This document shows, piece by piece, positions 27,501-35,767 of a stretch of DNA of 64,000 bases. This DNA comes from DDH964 sp963806685 (GTDB lineage Bacteria; Desulfobacterota; Desulfuromonadia; Desulfuromonadales; DDH964). Where the stretch lies: positions 221,872-285,871 of the forward strand of contig CAWDZB010000011.1 in assembly GCA_963806685.1 (NCBI GenBank), read 5' to 3'. Under the pieces are notes generated by a model, which was given only the letters and a program-made list of their open reading frames with translations, made no database searches and had not been told where the DNA came from. Positions within the stretch are counted from its first letter, which is position 1, and every line of letters starts with the position of its first letter. Both the position numbers and the translations under genes were made by a program.

Positions 27501-27530
27501 TTGACATTTTTCGGGTAGTTACTTAATAAT
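27501..27530 (+). promoter_or_regulatory. Promoter of the PxxKW gene
   Basis: TTGACA (27501-27506) and AATAAT (27525-27530) are separated by 18 bases, 45 bp before the start codon. The -35 is perfect and the -10 matches five of six. Confidence 0.6.
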
Positions 27531-27574
27531 TACTTTTTGTCACCCAGAAACCGCAAACGCAAGGAGGCATCCTG

Positions 27575-27865
27575 ATGCAGTGTCAAACCGTTCTTCCCGG
27601 TACCGAGTGTACCTTCTGGTCTAAGCAGGGTTGCAACTTCAACGGCAACAGCTGCCAGAACGTCGTCGGCGAGTGCGAAGGCTGCGAGCGCATCGTCGAA
27701 GGAACCATCGGCAAGGTCTGCTCCGCCGCCCCTTCTCCGGAGCGCAAGTGGGCCGCTGGCCTGTGTAACATGGCCACCCACCGCAAGGTCGAGATCAAGA
27801 CCGTGGAAGCCAAGGTCAACCCGCTCAAGGCCTCCAAGAAGGCTTCCGCCGCCAAGAAGAAGTAA
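27575..27865 (+). CDS. PxxKW family cysteine-rich protein
   Basis: The 96-residue protein has nine Cys (MQCQTV, ECTFW, GCNFNG, SCQNV, ECEGCERI, VCSAAP, LCNMA) and the name-giving PSPERKWAAGLC. The tail is Lys/Ala-rich (KASKKASAAKKK). The family is typical of Geobacter-related deltaproteobacteria and has no known function; a metal- or cluster-binding role is possible. A strong promoter, a perfect AAGGAGG site and a perfect terminator suggest high expression. Confidence 0.88.
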   Translation: MQCQTVLPGTECTFWSKQGCNFNGNSCQNVVGECEGCERIVEGTIGKVCSAAPSPERKWAAGLCNMATHRKVEIKTVEAKVNPLKASKKASAAKKK

Positions 27866-27892
27866 GCCGCACGCGGAAAGTTCATGCAGATC

Positions 27893-27925
27893 AAGGGGCA
27901 GGTGCGAAAGCACCTGCCCCTTTTT
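27893..27925 (+). terminator. Rho-independent terminator after PxxKW gene
   Basis: AAGGGGCAGGTGC-GAAA-GCACCTGCCCCTT is a 13-bp stem with a GAAA tetraloop ending in TTTTT. It also faces the 3' end of lrgB and may serve both strands. Confidence 0.92.
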
Positions 27926-27945
27926 GTTGCCTGGCCGTTTCCGGT

Positions 27946-28641
27946 TCAGCGAAAGCAGAGGAAAATCAGCGGCAGGATGAAGGCGGTCATCAACCCGTTG
28001 AGGCCGATCGCCAGCCCGGCCACGGCCCCGCCGAGGCGGTCGATCTCCAGCATCCGGGCGGTGCCGATGCCGTGGGCCGCGGTGCCGACGGCGAGGCCGA
28101 CGGCAGCCGGGTCGCGCAGCCCGATCAGCCGGCAGAATTCGGGGCCGCAGATCGCCCCCAGGCAGCCGGTAAGGACAACGATGGCCGCGGTCAGCGGCGG
28201 CAGCCCGCCGATCTTGCCGGCGATGCCGATGGCGATCGGCGTGGTCACCGACTTGGGGGCCATCGACCAGATCACTTCGCGGCTGCCGCCGAGCAGCCAG
28301 GTCAACCCCGCAGCGGTGACGATGGAGGTCACTGCGCCGGCGGCCACCCCGGCGAGGATCGGCAGCTTCTTGGCCAGGATCTCCCGGCGCCGCTGGTAGA
28401 GGGGGAGTCCCAGGGCCACCACCGACGGGCCGAGCAGGAAAAGGATCAGGTCGCCACCCTTGGCATAGTCCCGGTAGGGGATGTCGGCGACCTCGAGAAT
28501 GCCGATGATGCCGAGGATCGCCACCGCCACGGGATTGAAAAAAATACTCCCGGTCCGCTGGTAGAGCTTCTGCGCCAGAAAGAAGACTATCAGGGTCAGC
28601 CCGACGCCGAAAACGGGAGATTGGGCCAGGTCACTCCACAC
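27946..28641 (-). CDS. lrgB: LrgB family protein
   Basis: The 231-residue integral membrane protein has six or seven hydrophobic segments and LrgB/CidB landmarks (FLLGPSVVALGLPLYQRR, APKSVTTPIAIGIAGKIGG, GPEFCRLIGLRDPAAVGLAVGTAAHGIGTA). With its LrgA partner it forms the CidAB/LrgAB-type system, first described as holin/antiholin-like and more recently tied to pyruvate uptake and cell death control. It overlaps the lrgA end by 11 bases, so translation is probably coupled. A terminator lies immediately downstream. Confidence 0.93.
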   Translation of the reverse strand: MWSDLAQSPVFGVGLTLIVFFLAQKLYQRTGSIFFNPVAVAILGIIGILEVADIPYRDYAKGGDLILFLLGPSVVALGLPLYQRRREILAKKLPILAGVAAGAVTSIVTAAGLTWLLGGSREVIWSMAPKSVTTPIAIGIAGKIGGLPPLTAAIVVLTGCLGAICGPEFCRLIGLRDPAAVGLAVGTAAHGIGTARMLEIDRLGGAVAGLAIGLNGLMTAFILPLIFLCFR

Positions 28642-28984
28642 GTCGCCCTCCCCGCCGCTCCAGCCAGCTCTCCGTCCAGCCGGTCACGGCCATCACTGCA
28701 AAGCTACTCACTACCAGGGCCACGGTGATCGCCAGCCACTCCCGGCGCAGCAGGTCGAAATAGACCATCACTCCCACCCCGGCCGGAATAAAGAGCAGCG
28801 CCAGGTGGGAGAGGAGCAGCTCCGAGGCCTCCCGAATCCATTCCTCCTTGATCCAGCCCAGCAGCAGGGCAATGAGCAGCAGCCCCATGCCGAGGACATT
28901 GCCGGGGATGGGAATGCCGCTGGCACGGGCGATAACCACGCCGATAAATTGCATTAATAACAGCAGGGCAAATCCTTGCACCAT
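28631..28984 (-). CDS. lrgA: CidA/LrgA family holin-like protein
   Basis: The 117-residue membrane protein begins MVQGFALLLLMQFIGVVIAR and has four hydrophobic segments. The signature IPGNVLGMGLLLIALL and LLSHLALLFIPAGVGVMVYFD place it in CidA/LrgA. It is the upstream half of an overlapping lrgAB pair. A ribosome-binding AGGA lies just before the start. No LytSR-type regulator is nearby. Confidence 0.93.
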   Translation of the reverse strand: MVQGFALLLLMQFIGVVIARASGIPIPGNVLGMGLLLIALLLGWIKEEWIREASELLLSHLALLFIPAGVGVMVYFDLLRREWLAITVALVVSSFAVMAVTGWTESWLERRGGRRVE

Positions 28985-29021
28985 AACGGTTTATCCTTTC
29001 CTGGCAGGATCCTGGACGCGG

Positions 29022-29807
29022 TCAGAGTTCGCTCTTCAGCCCCTCCACCACCGCAGCCACCTCGTCGCGGATCTCCTTGGCCGCCGGGGAACGTTCGCGG
29101 AGCAGGAATTCCTGGAAAAAGTGCAGCGCTTCCCGGGGCTGCTCCTGGTCCAGGAAGATGTTCCCAAGGGTCAGGCAGGCAAAGGCGTGACCGGGATCGC
29201 AGCGCAGCGCGGCCCGGCATTCCTGTTCGGCAGCCGGCAGGTCCCCGGCGTCATAGTACATTTCGCCGAGATTGAAGTGGGCCTGGGCATCCTCCGGGTC
29301 AACCTCCAGAACCTTGCGGAAGGTCGCCAGGGCAGCCCCCTCATCTCCCTGGGAAAATTGCGCATCACCCAGGGAATTGAGGGCAAAGACCGAGTCGGTT
29401 TCAATCTCCAGGGCCTTGCGGTAGCAGCTGACGGCCTGCTCGATCTGCTCCTGGTTGAAGTGCACCAGTCCCATGCTGACCCAGGCGTCGGCTTCCCCCT
29501 CGTCAAGATCGAGAATCGTCCGGTAGTCCTGCAGCGCCGCGTCGGAATCGTGGTTCTCGAAGTGGGCGTCACCGAGGGCATAGAGCAGGTCGATATCCTT
29601 GGGCGCCAGCTGGCGCGCCCGATTGAGGGCGTCGATGGCGGCCGGAAGCTGGCCATCCTCGGCCAGCGCCTCCCCCAGCAGCTGCCAGCCGCCGGGATCG
29701 TCCGGCGCGCCTTGGGTCGCCTGGCGCAACCAGGTGATGGCCGCCCGGAAATCCCCCGTCTCCAGGGCTTCGCGGCCGCGCCGCAGCAGGTCCTCAAGTT
29801 CGCTCAT
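29022..29807 (-). CDS. Tetratricopeptide-repeat protein
   Basis: The 261-residue protein is built of about six TPR units from the N-terminus (ALETGDFRAAITWLRQATQ, AAIDALNRARQLAPKDIDLLYALGDA, AWVSMGLVHFNQEQIEQAVSCYRKAL, AHFNLGEMYYDAGDLPAAEQECRAAL, ACLTLGNIFLDQEQPREALHFFQEFL). No signal peptide is present, so it is a cytoplasmic adaptor-type protein. AGGAGA precedes the start. It follows the LUD relic by 21 bp, in the train AI-2E transporter, DUF512, LUD relic, TPR. Its partner is unknown. Confidence 0.85.
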   Translation of the reverse strand: MSELEDLLRRGREALETGDFRAAITWLRQATQGAPDDPGGWQLLGEALAEDGQLPAAIDALNRARQLAPKDIDLLYALGDAHFENHDSDAALQDYRTILDLDEGEADAWVSMGLVHFNQEQIEQAVSCYRKALEIETDSVFALNSLGDAQFSQGDEGAALATFRKVLEVDPEDAQAHFNLGEMYYDAGDLPAAEQECRAALRCDPGHAFACLTLGNIFLDQEQPREALHFFQEFLLRERSPAAKEIRDEVAAVVEGLKSEL

Positions 29808-29828
29808 GGTCGTTTCTCCTTGCGGCCT

Positions 29829-30072
29829 TCAATAGCCGAGATCTTCGTTGCTCAAGCAGACCGACAGTTCGGTCGCACGCGGTACCCGTTCGATAATTGT
29901 CGTCACCCGGCAGATCCGCTGCGGGGACCGGCAGTCGCTGCAGGCTCCGGTTTCGCCACAGGGGGTTTGGAAACCGGGGCGGCGGGCATTGGGTCGGCCG
30001 GTCGTTTCGGGCCAGGGCCGTGGCGGCCAGGGCGAGCAGCCGTCCCCGCTGCCAGTTTGCATGTTCATCCAT
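29829..30072 (-). pseudogene. LUD-domain protein relic (internal deletion)
   Basis: The first ~25 codons from ATG 30072 (MDEHANWQRGRLLALAATAL) look like the N-terminus of an LUD (DUF162) protein. In a different frame the last 50 codons are a perfect LUD C-terminus (ARRPGFQTPCGETGACSDCR, RICRVTTIIERVPRATELSV, then CLSNEDLGY and stop). The roughly 130 residues between are missing and the join, near 29990-30005, shifts the frame. A full protein would be about 210 residues. LUD proteins take part in lactate oxidation or similar electron transfer. The start overlaps the DUF512 gene end by eight bases, so the former operon order is preserved. Confidence 0.75.
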
Positions 30073-31396
30073 GAATTCCTGCTCCCGCCGGGCCTGCCCC
30101 GGCGGTTTCGTCTGCCAGGTCTTCGAGGGCGTCGAGCAGTCCCCAGGGCGAATCGTCGATGACCCGGACCGACACTCCCAGTTCCCGTTCCAGGTCGGCC
30201 AATGACAAATCGTCGAGCAGCAACTCGTCCCCTTCCCGCAGCATCACCGCGGGGAGGAGCAGGGCCCCGCCAAGCTCCTCCCCGCGCAGCGCCGCCAGCA
30301 GGTCGGCGCCGGTGAGCAGACCGGTGACCGAGACCTGGCCGCCGAAAAAGTGGTTGGTCACCGCGAACAGCCGTATCTCCACCCCTGTGGCGTCGCCGAG
30401 CGCTGCGACGAACCGCTCCACCTCGGCGGCCGCCGAGGTGCCGGTGACGATCGCCACCGGACCGCAATCCAGCGGCCGGGCCTCCCGCAGCACCTCGCCG
30501 GCCGCGGCGCGGAAGCGGGCGAGCAGGCCGACGCCGTTCTCCAGCTGGGACAGGTCCTCGTAAGCCGCCAGCTCCGGGATCTCACGTTCGGCCTTGAGGT
30601 AAAGCTCGTCGGCGGCATACACGAAGCGGCTGCCGCATGCTTTCCGGAAGCGCCGCTGGCAGTCCTGGATCCGCTCGATGATCGCCACGGCTTCGGCTCG
30701 ATTCGGGGGGCGCAGGGCGGGAAGGCGCCGCCGGTAGCCAGTCAGCCCGACCGGCACAACAGCCAGGCTGCGTACCCCGGGGTAAAGGGCCTGGAGATCG
30801 GCGATGCTTCTGTCCAGCACCGCGCCATCGTTGATTCCCGGGCAGAGGACGATCTGGGCGTGCACCTCGATGCCCTCCGCGGTCAATCGCCGCAGCAGGT
30901 CGAGGATCGACGGACCCTTGCGATCGAGCATTTCCTGCCGTACCCGGTCGTCGGTGGCATGCACCGAGATATAGAGCGGGGACAGGCGCCGGTCGACGAT
31001 CCGCCCGATATCCGCTTCGCTGACGTTGCTGAGGGTAACGTAGGAGCCGTAGAGGTAGGAAAAGCGGAAATCCTCGTCCTTGACGTAGAGCGACGGGCGC
31101 ATTCCCCGGGGGAGCTGGTGAACAAAACAGAAGATGCAGTTGTTCCCGCACTGGGTCGGTTGCGGATGTTCGAACTCCAGGCCCAGCGGCTGCCCGGCGT
31201 CCTTGTCCAGTTCCAGGTCCCAGAGATCGCCGCTGCGCTTGCGGATCTCGAGCAGCAGCTCCTCGTCGGTCTCGTCGAGCAGGAAATCGAGCAAGTCGTG
31301 AACCGGCCTGCCGTTGATCGCCAGCAGACAATCCCCCGCCTCCAGCTCCAGTTCGGCGGCGATGCTGCCGGGGGCCACGGCGAGAATTTCAAGCAT
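30065..31396 (-). CDS. DUF512 protein with PDZ and radical-SAM-like core
   Basis: The 443-residue protein starts with a PDZ-like domain (ILAVAPGSIAAELELEAGDC). A Fe-S motif C-x3-C-x2-C (CGNNCIFCFVHQLP) follows, as in radical SAM enzymes, then a TIM-barrel-like stretch (YGSYVTLSNV, YISVHATD, AQIVLCPGIND) and the DUF512 domain (FVYAADELYLKAEREIP, VTGTSAA, VTNHFFGGQVSVTGLLTG, LLLPAVMLREGDELLLDD). The family is widespread in anaerobes; substrate unknown. ATG 31396 overlaps the AI-2E stop (ATGCTTGA), indicating coupling, and fits the known N-terminus; an upstream in-frame ATG is less likely. Confidence 0.9.
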   Translation of the reverse strand: MLEILAVAPGSIAAELELEAGDCLLAINGRPVHDLLDFLLDETDEELLLEIRKRSGDLWDLELDKDAGQPLGLEFEHPQPTQCGNNCIFCFVHQLPRGMRPSLYVKDEDFRFSYLYGSYVTLSNVSEADIGRIVDRRLSPLYISVHATDDRVRQEMLDRKGPSILDLLRRLTAEGIEVHAQIVLCPGINDGAVLDRSIADLQALYPGVRSLAVVPVGLTGYRRRLPALRPPNRAEAVAIIERIQDCQRRFRKACGSRFVYAADELYLKAEREIPELAAYEDLSQLENGVGLLARFRAAAGEVLREARPLDCGPVAIVTGTSAAAEVERFVAALGDATGVEIRLFAVTNHFFGGQVSVTGLLTGADLLAALRGEELGGALLLPAVMLREGDELLLDDLSLADLERELGVSVRVIDDSPWGLLDALEDLADETAGAGPAGAGIHG

Positions 31397-32486
31397 CGGG
31401 GGCCGCTCCCCCGCCATCCGCCAGGAAAAAGGGGCTGCGCCGGTAGGCCTGGAGGAGGTGCCGCAACAGGACATTGGCCGCCGCGGCCGTCGGCACCGCC
31501 AGCAGCAGGCCGAGGAAGCCGAACAATTCGCCGCCGGTCAGCACGGCGAGGATGGTCGCCATCGGGTGCAGGCCGACCCGGTCGCCGACCACCCGCGGGG
31601 TGATCACCATCCCTTCGAGCCCCTGCACCAGGGCGAACCAGCCGACCACCAGCAGCGGATGCAGGAGGTCGTGAAATTTCGCCACCGCCATCGCCCCGCC
31701 AACGACGATGCCGAAAATGGTACCGACATAGGGGACGATGAAGGCCAATCCCGCCAGGATGCCGATCACCAGCGCCAGGTCGATGCCGATCACCAGCAGG
31801 CCGATGCTGTAGAGCAAAGCGAGGATCAGGCAGACGCTGAGCTGGCCGCGCAGAAAAGCCCCGAGCGCCCCGTCGACCTCCCGACCGAGCTGCCGAAGCC
31901 GTTCCCGGAAACGCCAGGGGACCAGACCGAGCAGCCCCTGGTGAAAACGATCGAAATCGACCAGCAGATAGTAGAGATAGACGGGAATGATGAGGTAGCC
32001 GAGGACTGCGATCAGGAAGCCGATGGTGGTCGAGAAGGCATGGGAGACGAAGACCGCGACCTGGTTGACTACGTCGAAGGAAAGGTTTTTCACCCCGGCC
32101 AGCAGTTTCCCCAGCAGGGGCTGCAGGTCCCCTTGGCCGGCAATGCCGAGGCGCTCCAGCAAGGTGGCCGGCAGGGCCTGGTAGAGCCCCTGGGCATAAG
32201 CCGGCAGGGCCTGTTGAATAGCCCGCAGTTCGCCGTGCACCGCGGGGACCAGAAAGGATGCGAAACCGGCCAACACCAGGGTCAGCAGCACGAAGACCAG
32301 GAAGACCGCGGTCCAGCGCGGCAGCCGGCGGTGTTCCAGCCAGCGTACCGCCGGATCGAAGCAGTAGGCCAAAAGCAGCGCCAGCAGGAGCGGGATGGCG
32401 ACTGATCGCAGCAGCACCAGCAGCCAGCAGGCAGCAGCCAAAACCAGCAGTACACCCAGGTACGGTAGCAAATAGCTCCTGTTCAT
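31389..32486 (-). CDS. AI-2E family transporter (PerM-like)
   Basis: The 365-residue protein has about eight membrane segments and the family pattern: LLRSVAIPLLLALLLAYCFDPAVRWLEHRRLPR near the N-terminus, and the C-terminal cluster IGIDLALVIGILAGLAFIVPYVGTIFGIVVG then GLEGMVITPRVVGDRVGLHPMATILAVLTGGELFGFLGLLLAVP. Members export AI-2, move ions, or act in stress tolerance; function cannot be chosen here. It sits behind the hfq terminator and overlaps the DUF512 gene. Confidence 0.93.
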   Translation of the reverse strand: MNRSYLLPYLGVLLVLAAACWLLVLLRSVAIPLLLALLLAYCFDPAVRWLEHRRLPRWTAVFLVFVLLTLVLAGFASFLVPAVHGELRAIQQALPAYAQGLYQALPATLLERLGIAGQGDLQPLLGKLLAGVKNLSFDVVNQVAVFVSHAFSTTIGFLIAVLGYLIIPVYLYYLLVDFDRFHQGLLGLVPWRFRERLRQLGREVDGALGAFLRGQLSVCLILALLYSIGLLVIGIDLALVIGILAGLAFIVPYVGTIFGIVVGGAMAVAKFHDLLHPLLVVGWFALVQGLEGMVITPRVVGDRVGLHPMATILAVLTGGELFGFLGLLLAVPTAAAANVLLRHLLQAYRRSPFFLADGGGAAPDA

Positions 32487-32586
32487 TCTTTCCTGTCCTC
32501 GGCATCCCCGGGAGGCCAGCGGCGGGCCGCCGATCCCCGGCCGGGGGTAAAGCTGGTCCGGAGCGGGCCTACCCGTTGGCTAAACG

Positions 32587-32626
32587 CAAAAGTCCCCGCC
32601 GGAAGGACGATCCATCCAGGCAGGGA
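32587..32626 (-). terminator. Rho-independent terminator after hfq
   Basis: Read on the minus strand, GTCCCTGCC pairs with GGCGGGGAC, with inner GGA/TCC pairs lengthening the stem, followed by TTTT. It lies 43 bp beyond the hfq stop. Confidence 0.75.
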
Positions 32627-32668
32627 CCAGTTGCTACAGATTAGGCAGGCCTGGCCAGCGAAGGCAGG

Positions 32669-32902
32669 TCAGTCTTTCCCTCCGTGCAGGCGGAAGGAAC
32701 CGTCGCTGGAGGTAATGGAGGAAACCGCGTGCTTGTAAAGCAGGATGTCGCCGCCGCTTTCGATCAGAATGCAGAAACTGTCAAAGGATTTGATGTAGCC
32801 CTCGAGTTTTTCTCCGGACATCATCACCACGGTGACCCGGACCCGCTCTTTGCGGGCCTGGTTGAGATATTGATCCTGAATGTTGAATGGGGTCTTGGCC
32901 AT
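32669..32902 (-). CDS. hfq: RNA chaperone Hfq
   Basis: The 77-residue protein has both Sm motifs: VTVVMMSGEKLEGYIKSFDSFCILI (Sm1) and the YKHAVSSI form of the YKHAI signature (Sm2). The start MAKTPFNIQDQYLNQARKER supplies the proximal face for small-RNA binding. Hfq hexamers match small RNAs to mRNAs. ATG 32902 follows AAGGAG; an upstream in-frame GTG adds two residues. Gene order mutL-miaA-hfq is classical. Confidence 0.96.
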   Translation of the reverse strand: MAKTPFNIQDQYLNQARKERVRVTVVMMSGEKLEGYIKSFDSFCILIESGGDILLYKHAVSSITSSDGSFRLHGGKD

Positions 32903-32912
32903 ATCCACTCCT

Positions 32913-33872
32913 TCACTGGTTCATAAAATCGTCAATTAACGACAGGATTCTAGCAGACTCTCGCAAGGAATCAACCCAAATTATTGATTTGTCTTTGCGA
33001 AACCAGGTGAGCTGGCGCTTGGCATAGCGTCGGGTGTTGACGATGACCCGCTCGCGCAGCTCCTCGAGGCCGCAATCCCCGCCCAGGTGTTCCACCACCT
33101 CCCGGTAGCCGATGGTCTGCAAGGCCTTGAGCCCGGGAGAAAATTCCGCCGCGAGCAGACCTCTCACCTCCTCCACCAGCCCCTGGCCGAGCATGGTATC
33201 GACCCGCCGGGCGATGCGCCGCTCCAGTTCATCGCGGTCGGGCAACAGCCCCAGTTTGAGACAAAGGTAGGGACGTTCGGCAAAATTATGGGCTGCCTGG
33301 TGGGCGGACAGCGGCGTACCGGTCAGCTCCCAGACCTCGAGGGCGCGGATCACCCGCACCAGGTTCTGCGGCGGGATATTCGCAGCTGCGGCCGGATCAA
33401 CCGTCTGCAGGCGTCGGTGCAGAGTTCCCGGGCCGCCGGCCCGTTCCTCGGCCGCCAACCTGAGGCGCAGGGCGTGATCCGCGCCGGGAACCTCGACCAG
33501 CCCCTCGATCAGGGCGCGGATATAGAGGCCGGTGCCGCCGACCACCAGCGGCAGGCGGTCGCGGGTGCTGATTTCAGCGATGGTCCGGCGGGCCAGCGGC
33601 AGGAAATCGGCCACGGAAAAATCTTCGCCCGGTGCGACAACATCGAGCAGGTGATGGGGGACCAGGGCCTGCTCGGCGGAAGTGGCCTTGGCGGTGCCGA
33701 TGTCCATCCCCCGGTAGACCTGGCGGGAATCGGCCGAGACGATCTCCACCGGATGGCGGCGGGCGATCTCCAGCGCCAGGGCGGTCTTGCCGGAGGCGGT
33801 CGGCCCACAGAAAACGACCACCCGGGGGCGCCCGGCCGCTTCGTTGTCGGTGCCTGGACGGGTCACGGTCAA
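32913..33872 (-). CDS. miaA: tRNA dimethylallyltransferase
   Basis: The 319-residue enzyme has the P-loop GPTASGKTALALEIA, DSRQVYRGMDIGTAKAT, PHHLLDVVAPGEDFSVADF and GGTGLYIRALIEG signatures of MiaA. It adds a dimethylallyl group to A37 of tRNAs that read UNN codons. The TTG start overlaps the mutL stop (TTGA), which couples translation; a GTG two codons later is an alternative. hfq follows after 10 bp. Confidence 0.96.
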   Translation of the reverse strand: MTVTRPGTDNEAAGRPRVVVFCGPTASGKTALALEIARRHPVEIVSADSRQVYRGMDIGTAKATSAEQALVPHHLLDVVAPGEDFSVADFLPLARRTIAEISTRDRLPLVVGGTGLYIRALIEGLVEVPGADHALRLRLAAEERAGGPGTLHRRLQTVDPAAAANIPPQNLVRVIRALEVWELTGTPLSAHQAAHNFAERPYLCLKLGLLPDRDELERRIARRVDTMLGQGLVEEVRGLLAAEFSPGLKALQTIGYREVVEHLGGDCGLEELRERVIVNTRRYAKRQLTWFRKDKSIIWVDSLRESARILSLIDDFMNQ

Positions 33873-35680
33873 CTGCGCTTGAACATGCGTTCGACTTCCC
33901 CCAGCGTCAGCCGCTTCATGACCGGCCGGCCGTGGGGACAGTGACCGCGGAAATCGACGGTGTCGAGATCCTGCAGCAGGGCCCGGATCTCCGCCGGGCC
34001 GAGGGCCTGGTTGGCGCGAATCATGCCGTGGCAGGCCATGCGGATGAGGACGTTGTCGAGGGCATCCTCGAGCAGGCCGCTGCTCCCCAGGGCAGCGAGT
34101 TCCCCGGCGACATCCCGCACCAGGTCCGCCGCCGGGACCTCGCCGAGCAGCTGCGGCAGGGCTTTTACCACGTAGGCATTGCCGCCGAAGGGTTCGATGT
34201 CGAAGCCGAGCCGGGAAAAATCCTCCAGGTGTTCCCCCAGCCAGGCCGCCTCGCGGTGATCAAGGTCGAGGACACCGGGGAAAAGCAGCAGCTGGCGTTC
34301 GATGCCGGCTGCGAAGAATTGCGCCTTGAGCCGTTCGAAGCCAATTCGCTCATGGGCTGCATGCTGGTCGATCAGCAGCAGGTCGTCCCCGTCCTGGCAG
34401 AGCAGATAACTGCGTCGGTACTGGCCGAGAACCTGCAGCGAGCTGAAGAACCCGCCGGGAGCCGGCGTCGCCTCCGGTGCCGTGCAAGGAAATCTGCCCC
34501 CCTGGGGACGCTCCGGAAACAGGGGCGGAGGCGACGCTTTTCGGCTGTAGCCCTGCAGCGCCTCGGCGATCCGGGCCTGATGAAACTGCTGCGGCGGGAG
34601 GGGATGCGGCTCCTCCTCCCCCCGGGAGACCTCCGGGAGGGGAGGGGGCGATGGGACGACTGCAGGCGGCACGTCACCGAGCCAGCCGGCAGGGCGCAGG
34701 GTTTCGCGCAGCGCGGCGACGATAAAATCGTGCACCGTGCGCTGGTCGCGGAAGCGGACCTCGTGCTTGGTCGGATGGACGTTGACGTCGACCAGCTCCG
34801 GATCGAGGTCGAGGAACAGAACGGCGACGGGGTAGCGCCCCTTCATCAGCAGGTTGCGGTAGCCTTCGAGAACCGCGTGCTGAACCACCCGGTCGCGGAT
34901 ATAGCGCCCGTTGATATAAGTATAGACGGCATTGGCGGTGGACCGGTTCTGTCCCGGCTGGGCTACCAGGCCATGCATCGCCAGGGGGCCCTCCCCGTCC
35001 ATCCGCAACGGCAGCAGGTCCTTGAGCAGCGGCCGGCCGAGCAGCGCGCCGACCCGTTCCTCAAGGCTGTGCTGACGATAGACGTCCAGAAGGGTCCGGC
35101 CATTGTGTTGCAGCCGGAAGCGGACTTCGGGGTTGGCCAGGGCCAGTTTGGTGACCACGTCGCCGATATGGCCGAGTTCGGTTTCGTCCCGCCGCTGGAA
35201 CTTGCGCCGGGCGGGGGTATTGAAGAAGAGGTTGCGAACCTCGACCACCGTCCCGCGGGGCAGACCGGCCGCACCGGAGCGCCGCACCGTCCCCCCCTCT
35301 AGATAAACCTCCCAGCCGGCCTCCACACCGGCGACGCGGCTGGCAATGGTCAACCGGGAAACGGCGGCGATCGACGGTAGCGCCTCGCCGCGGAAGCCGA
35401 AGGTGCTCAGCTTGAAGAGGTCCTCGTCGCAGGCGATCTTGCTGGTGGCGTGGCGTTCGACGCAGAGCAGGACATCGTCGCGGCCCATCCCTTCGCCGTC
35501 GTCGCTGACCCGGATCAGCCCCTTCCCCCCCTGCTCCACCTCGACCAGGATTTCCCCGGAACCAGCGTCAAGGGCATTTTCCAGCAGCTCCTTGACCACC
35601 GAAGCCGGCCGCTCCACCACCTCGCCGGCGGCGATCTTGTTGCAGAGGTTCTCTTCAAGGATGCGAATTCTGCTGCTCAT
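33869..35680 (-). CDS. mutL: DNA mismatch repair protein MutL
   Basis: The 603-residue protein has the GHKL ATPase domain: IAAGEVVERPASVVKELLENALDAG, DDGEGM, ATSKI, TFGFRGEALPSIA. The C-terminal dimerisation domain contains DQHAAHERIGFE (the DQHA-x2-E-x4-E endonuclease motif of MutL from bacteria without MutH), ACHGMIRANQAL and CPHGRP. It links MutS recognition to strand nicking. Linker 340-420 is Pro-rich. It leads the mutL-miaA-hfq group. Confidence 0.97.
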   Translation of the reverse strand: MSSRIRILEENLCNKIAAGEVVERPASVVKELLENALDAGSGEILVEVEQGGKGLIRVSDDGEGMGRDDVLLCVERHATSKIACDEDLFKLSTFGFRGEALPSIAAVSRLTIASRVAGVEAGWEVYLEGGTVRRSGAAGLPRGTVVEVRNLFFNTPARRKFQRRDETELGHIGDVVTKLALANPEVRFRLQHNGRTLLDVYRQHSLEERVGALLGRPLLKDLLPLRMDGEGPLAMHGLVAQPGQNRSTANAVYTYINGRYIRDRVVQHAVLEGYRNLLMKGRYPVAVLFLDLDPELVDVNVHPTKHEVRFRDQRTVHDFIVAALRETLRPAGWLGDVPPAVVPSPPPLPEVSRGEEEPHPLPPQQFHQARIAEALQGYSRKASPPPLFPERPQGGRFPCTAPEATPAPGGFFSSLQVLGQYRRSYLLCQDGDDLLLIDQHAAHERIGFERLKAQFFAAGIERQLLLFPGVLDLDHREAAWLGEHLEDFSRLGFDIEPFGGNAYVVKALPQLLGEVPAADLVRDVAGELAALGSSGLLEDALDNVLIRMACHGMIRANQALGPAEIRALLQDLDTVDFRGHCPHGRPVMKRLTLGEVERMFKRS

Positions 35681-35717
35681 GGCTCCTCCGCCAGGGTTCC
35701 CTGTGGGGAAACAGCAA

Positions 35718-35739
35718 ACGGCCGGGAGCTCCCGGCCGT
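35718..35739 (-). terminator. Terminator after ExeA-like gene
   Basis: ACGGCCGGGAG / CTCCCGGCCGT is a perfect 22-base palindrome. Read on the minus strand it is followed by TTTGCTGTTT and lies 28 bp beyond the ATPase stop. Confidence 0.7.
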
Positions 35740-35767
35740 CACCTGGTGCGTCTTTCCGGAAAGAGAA

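Noticed and set aside
32500..32600. c-di-GMP (GEMM) riboswitch beyond hfq on the minus strand
   Set aside because: A GCGTTTAGCC/CGGGTAGGCC stretch is only faintly similar and the first conserved half is absent; the hairpin there is better read as the hfq terminator.
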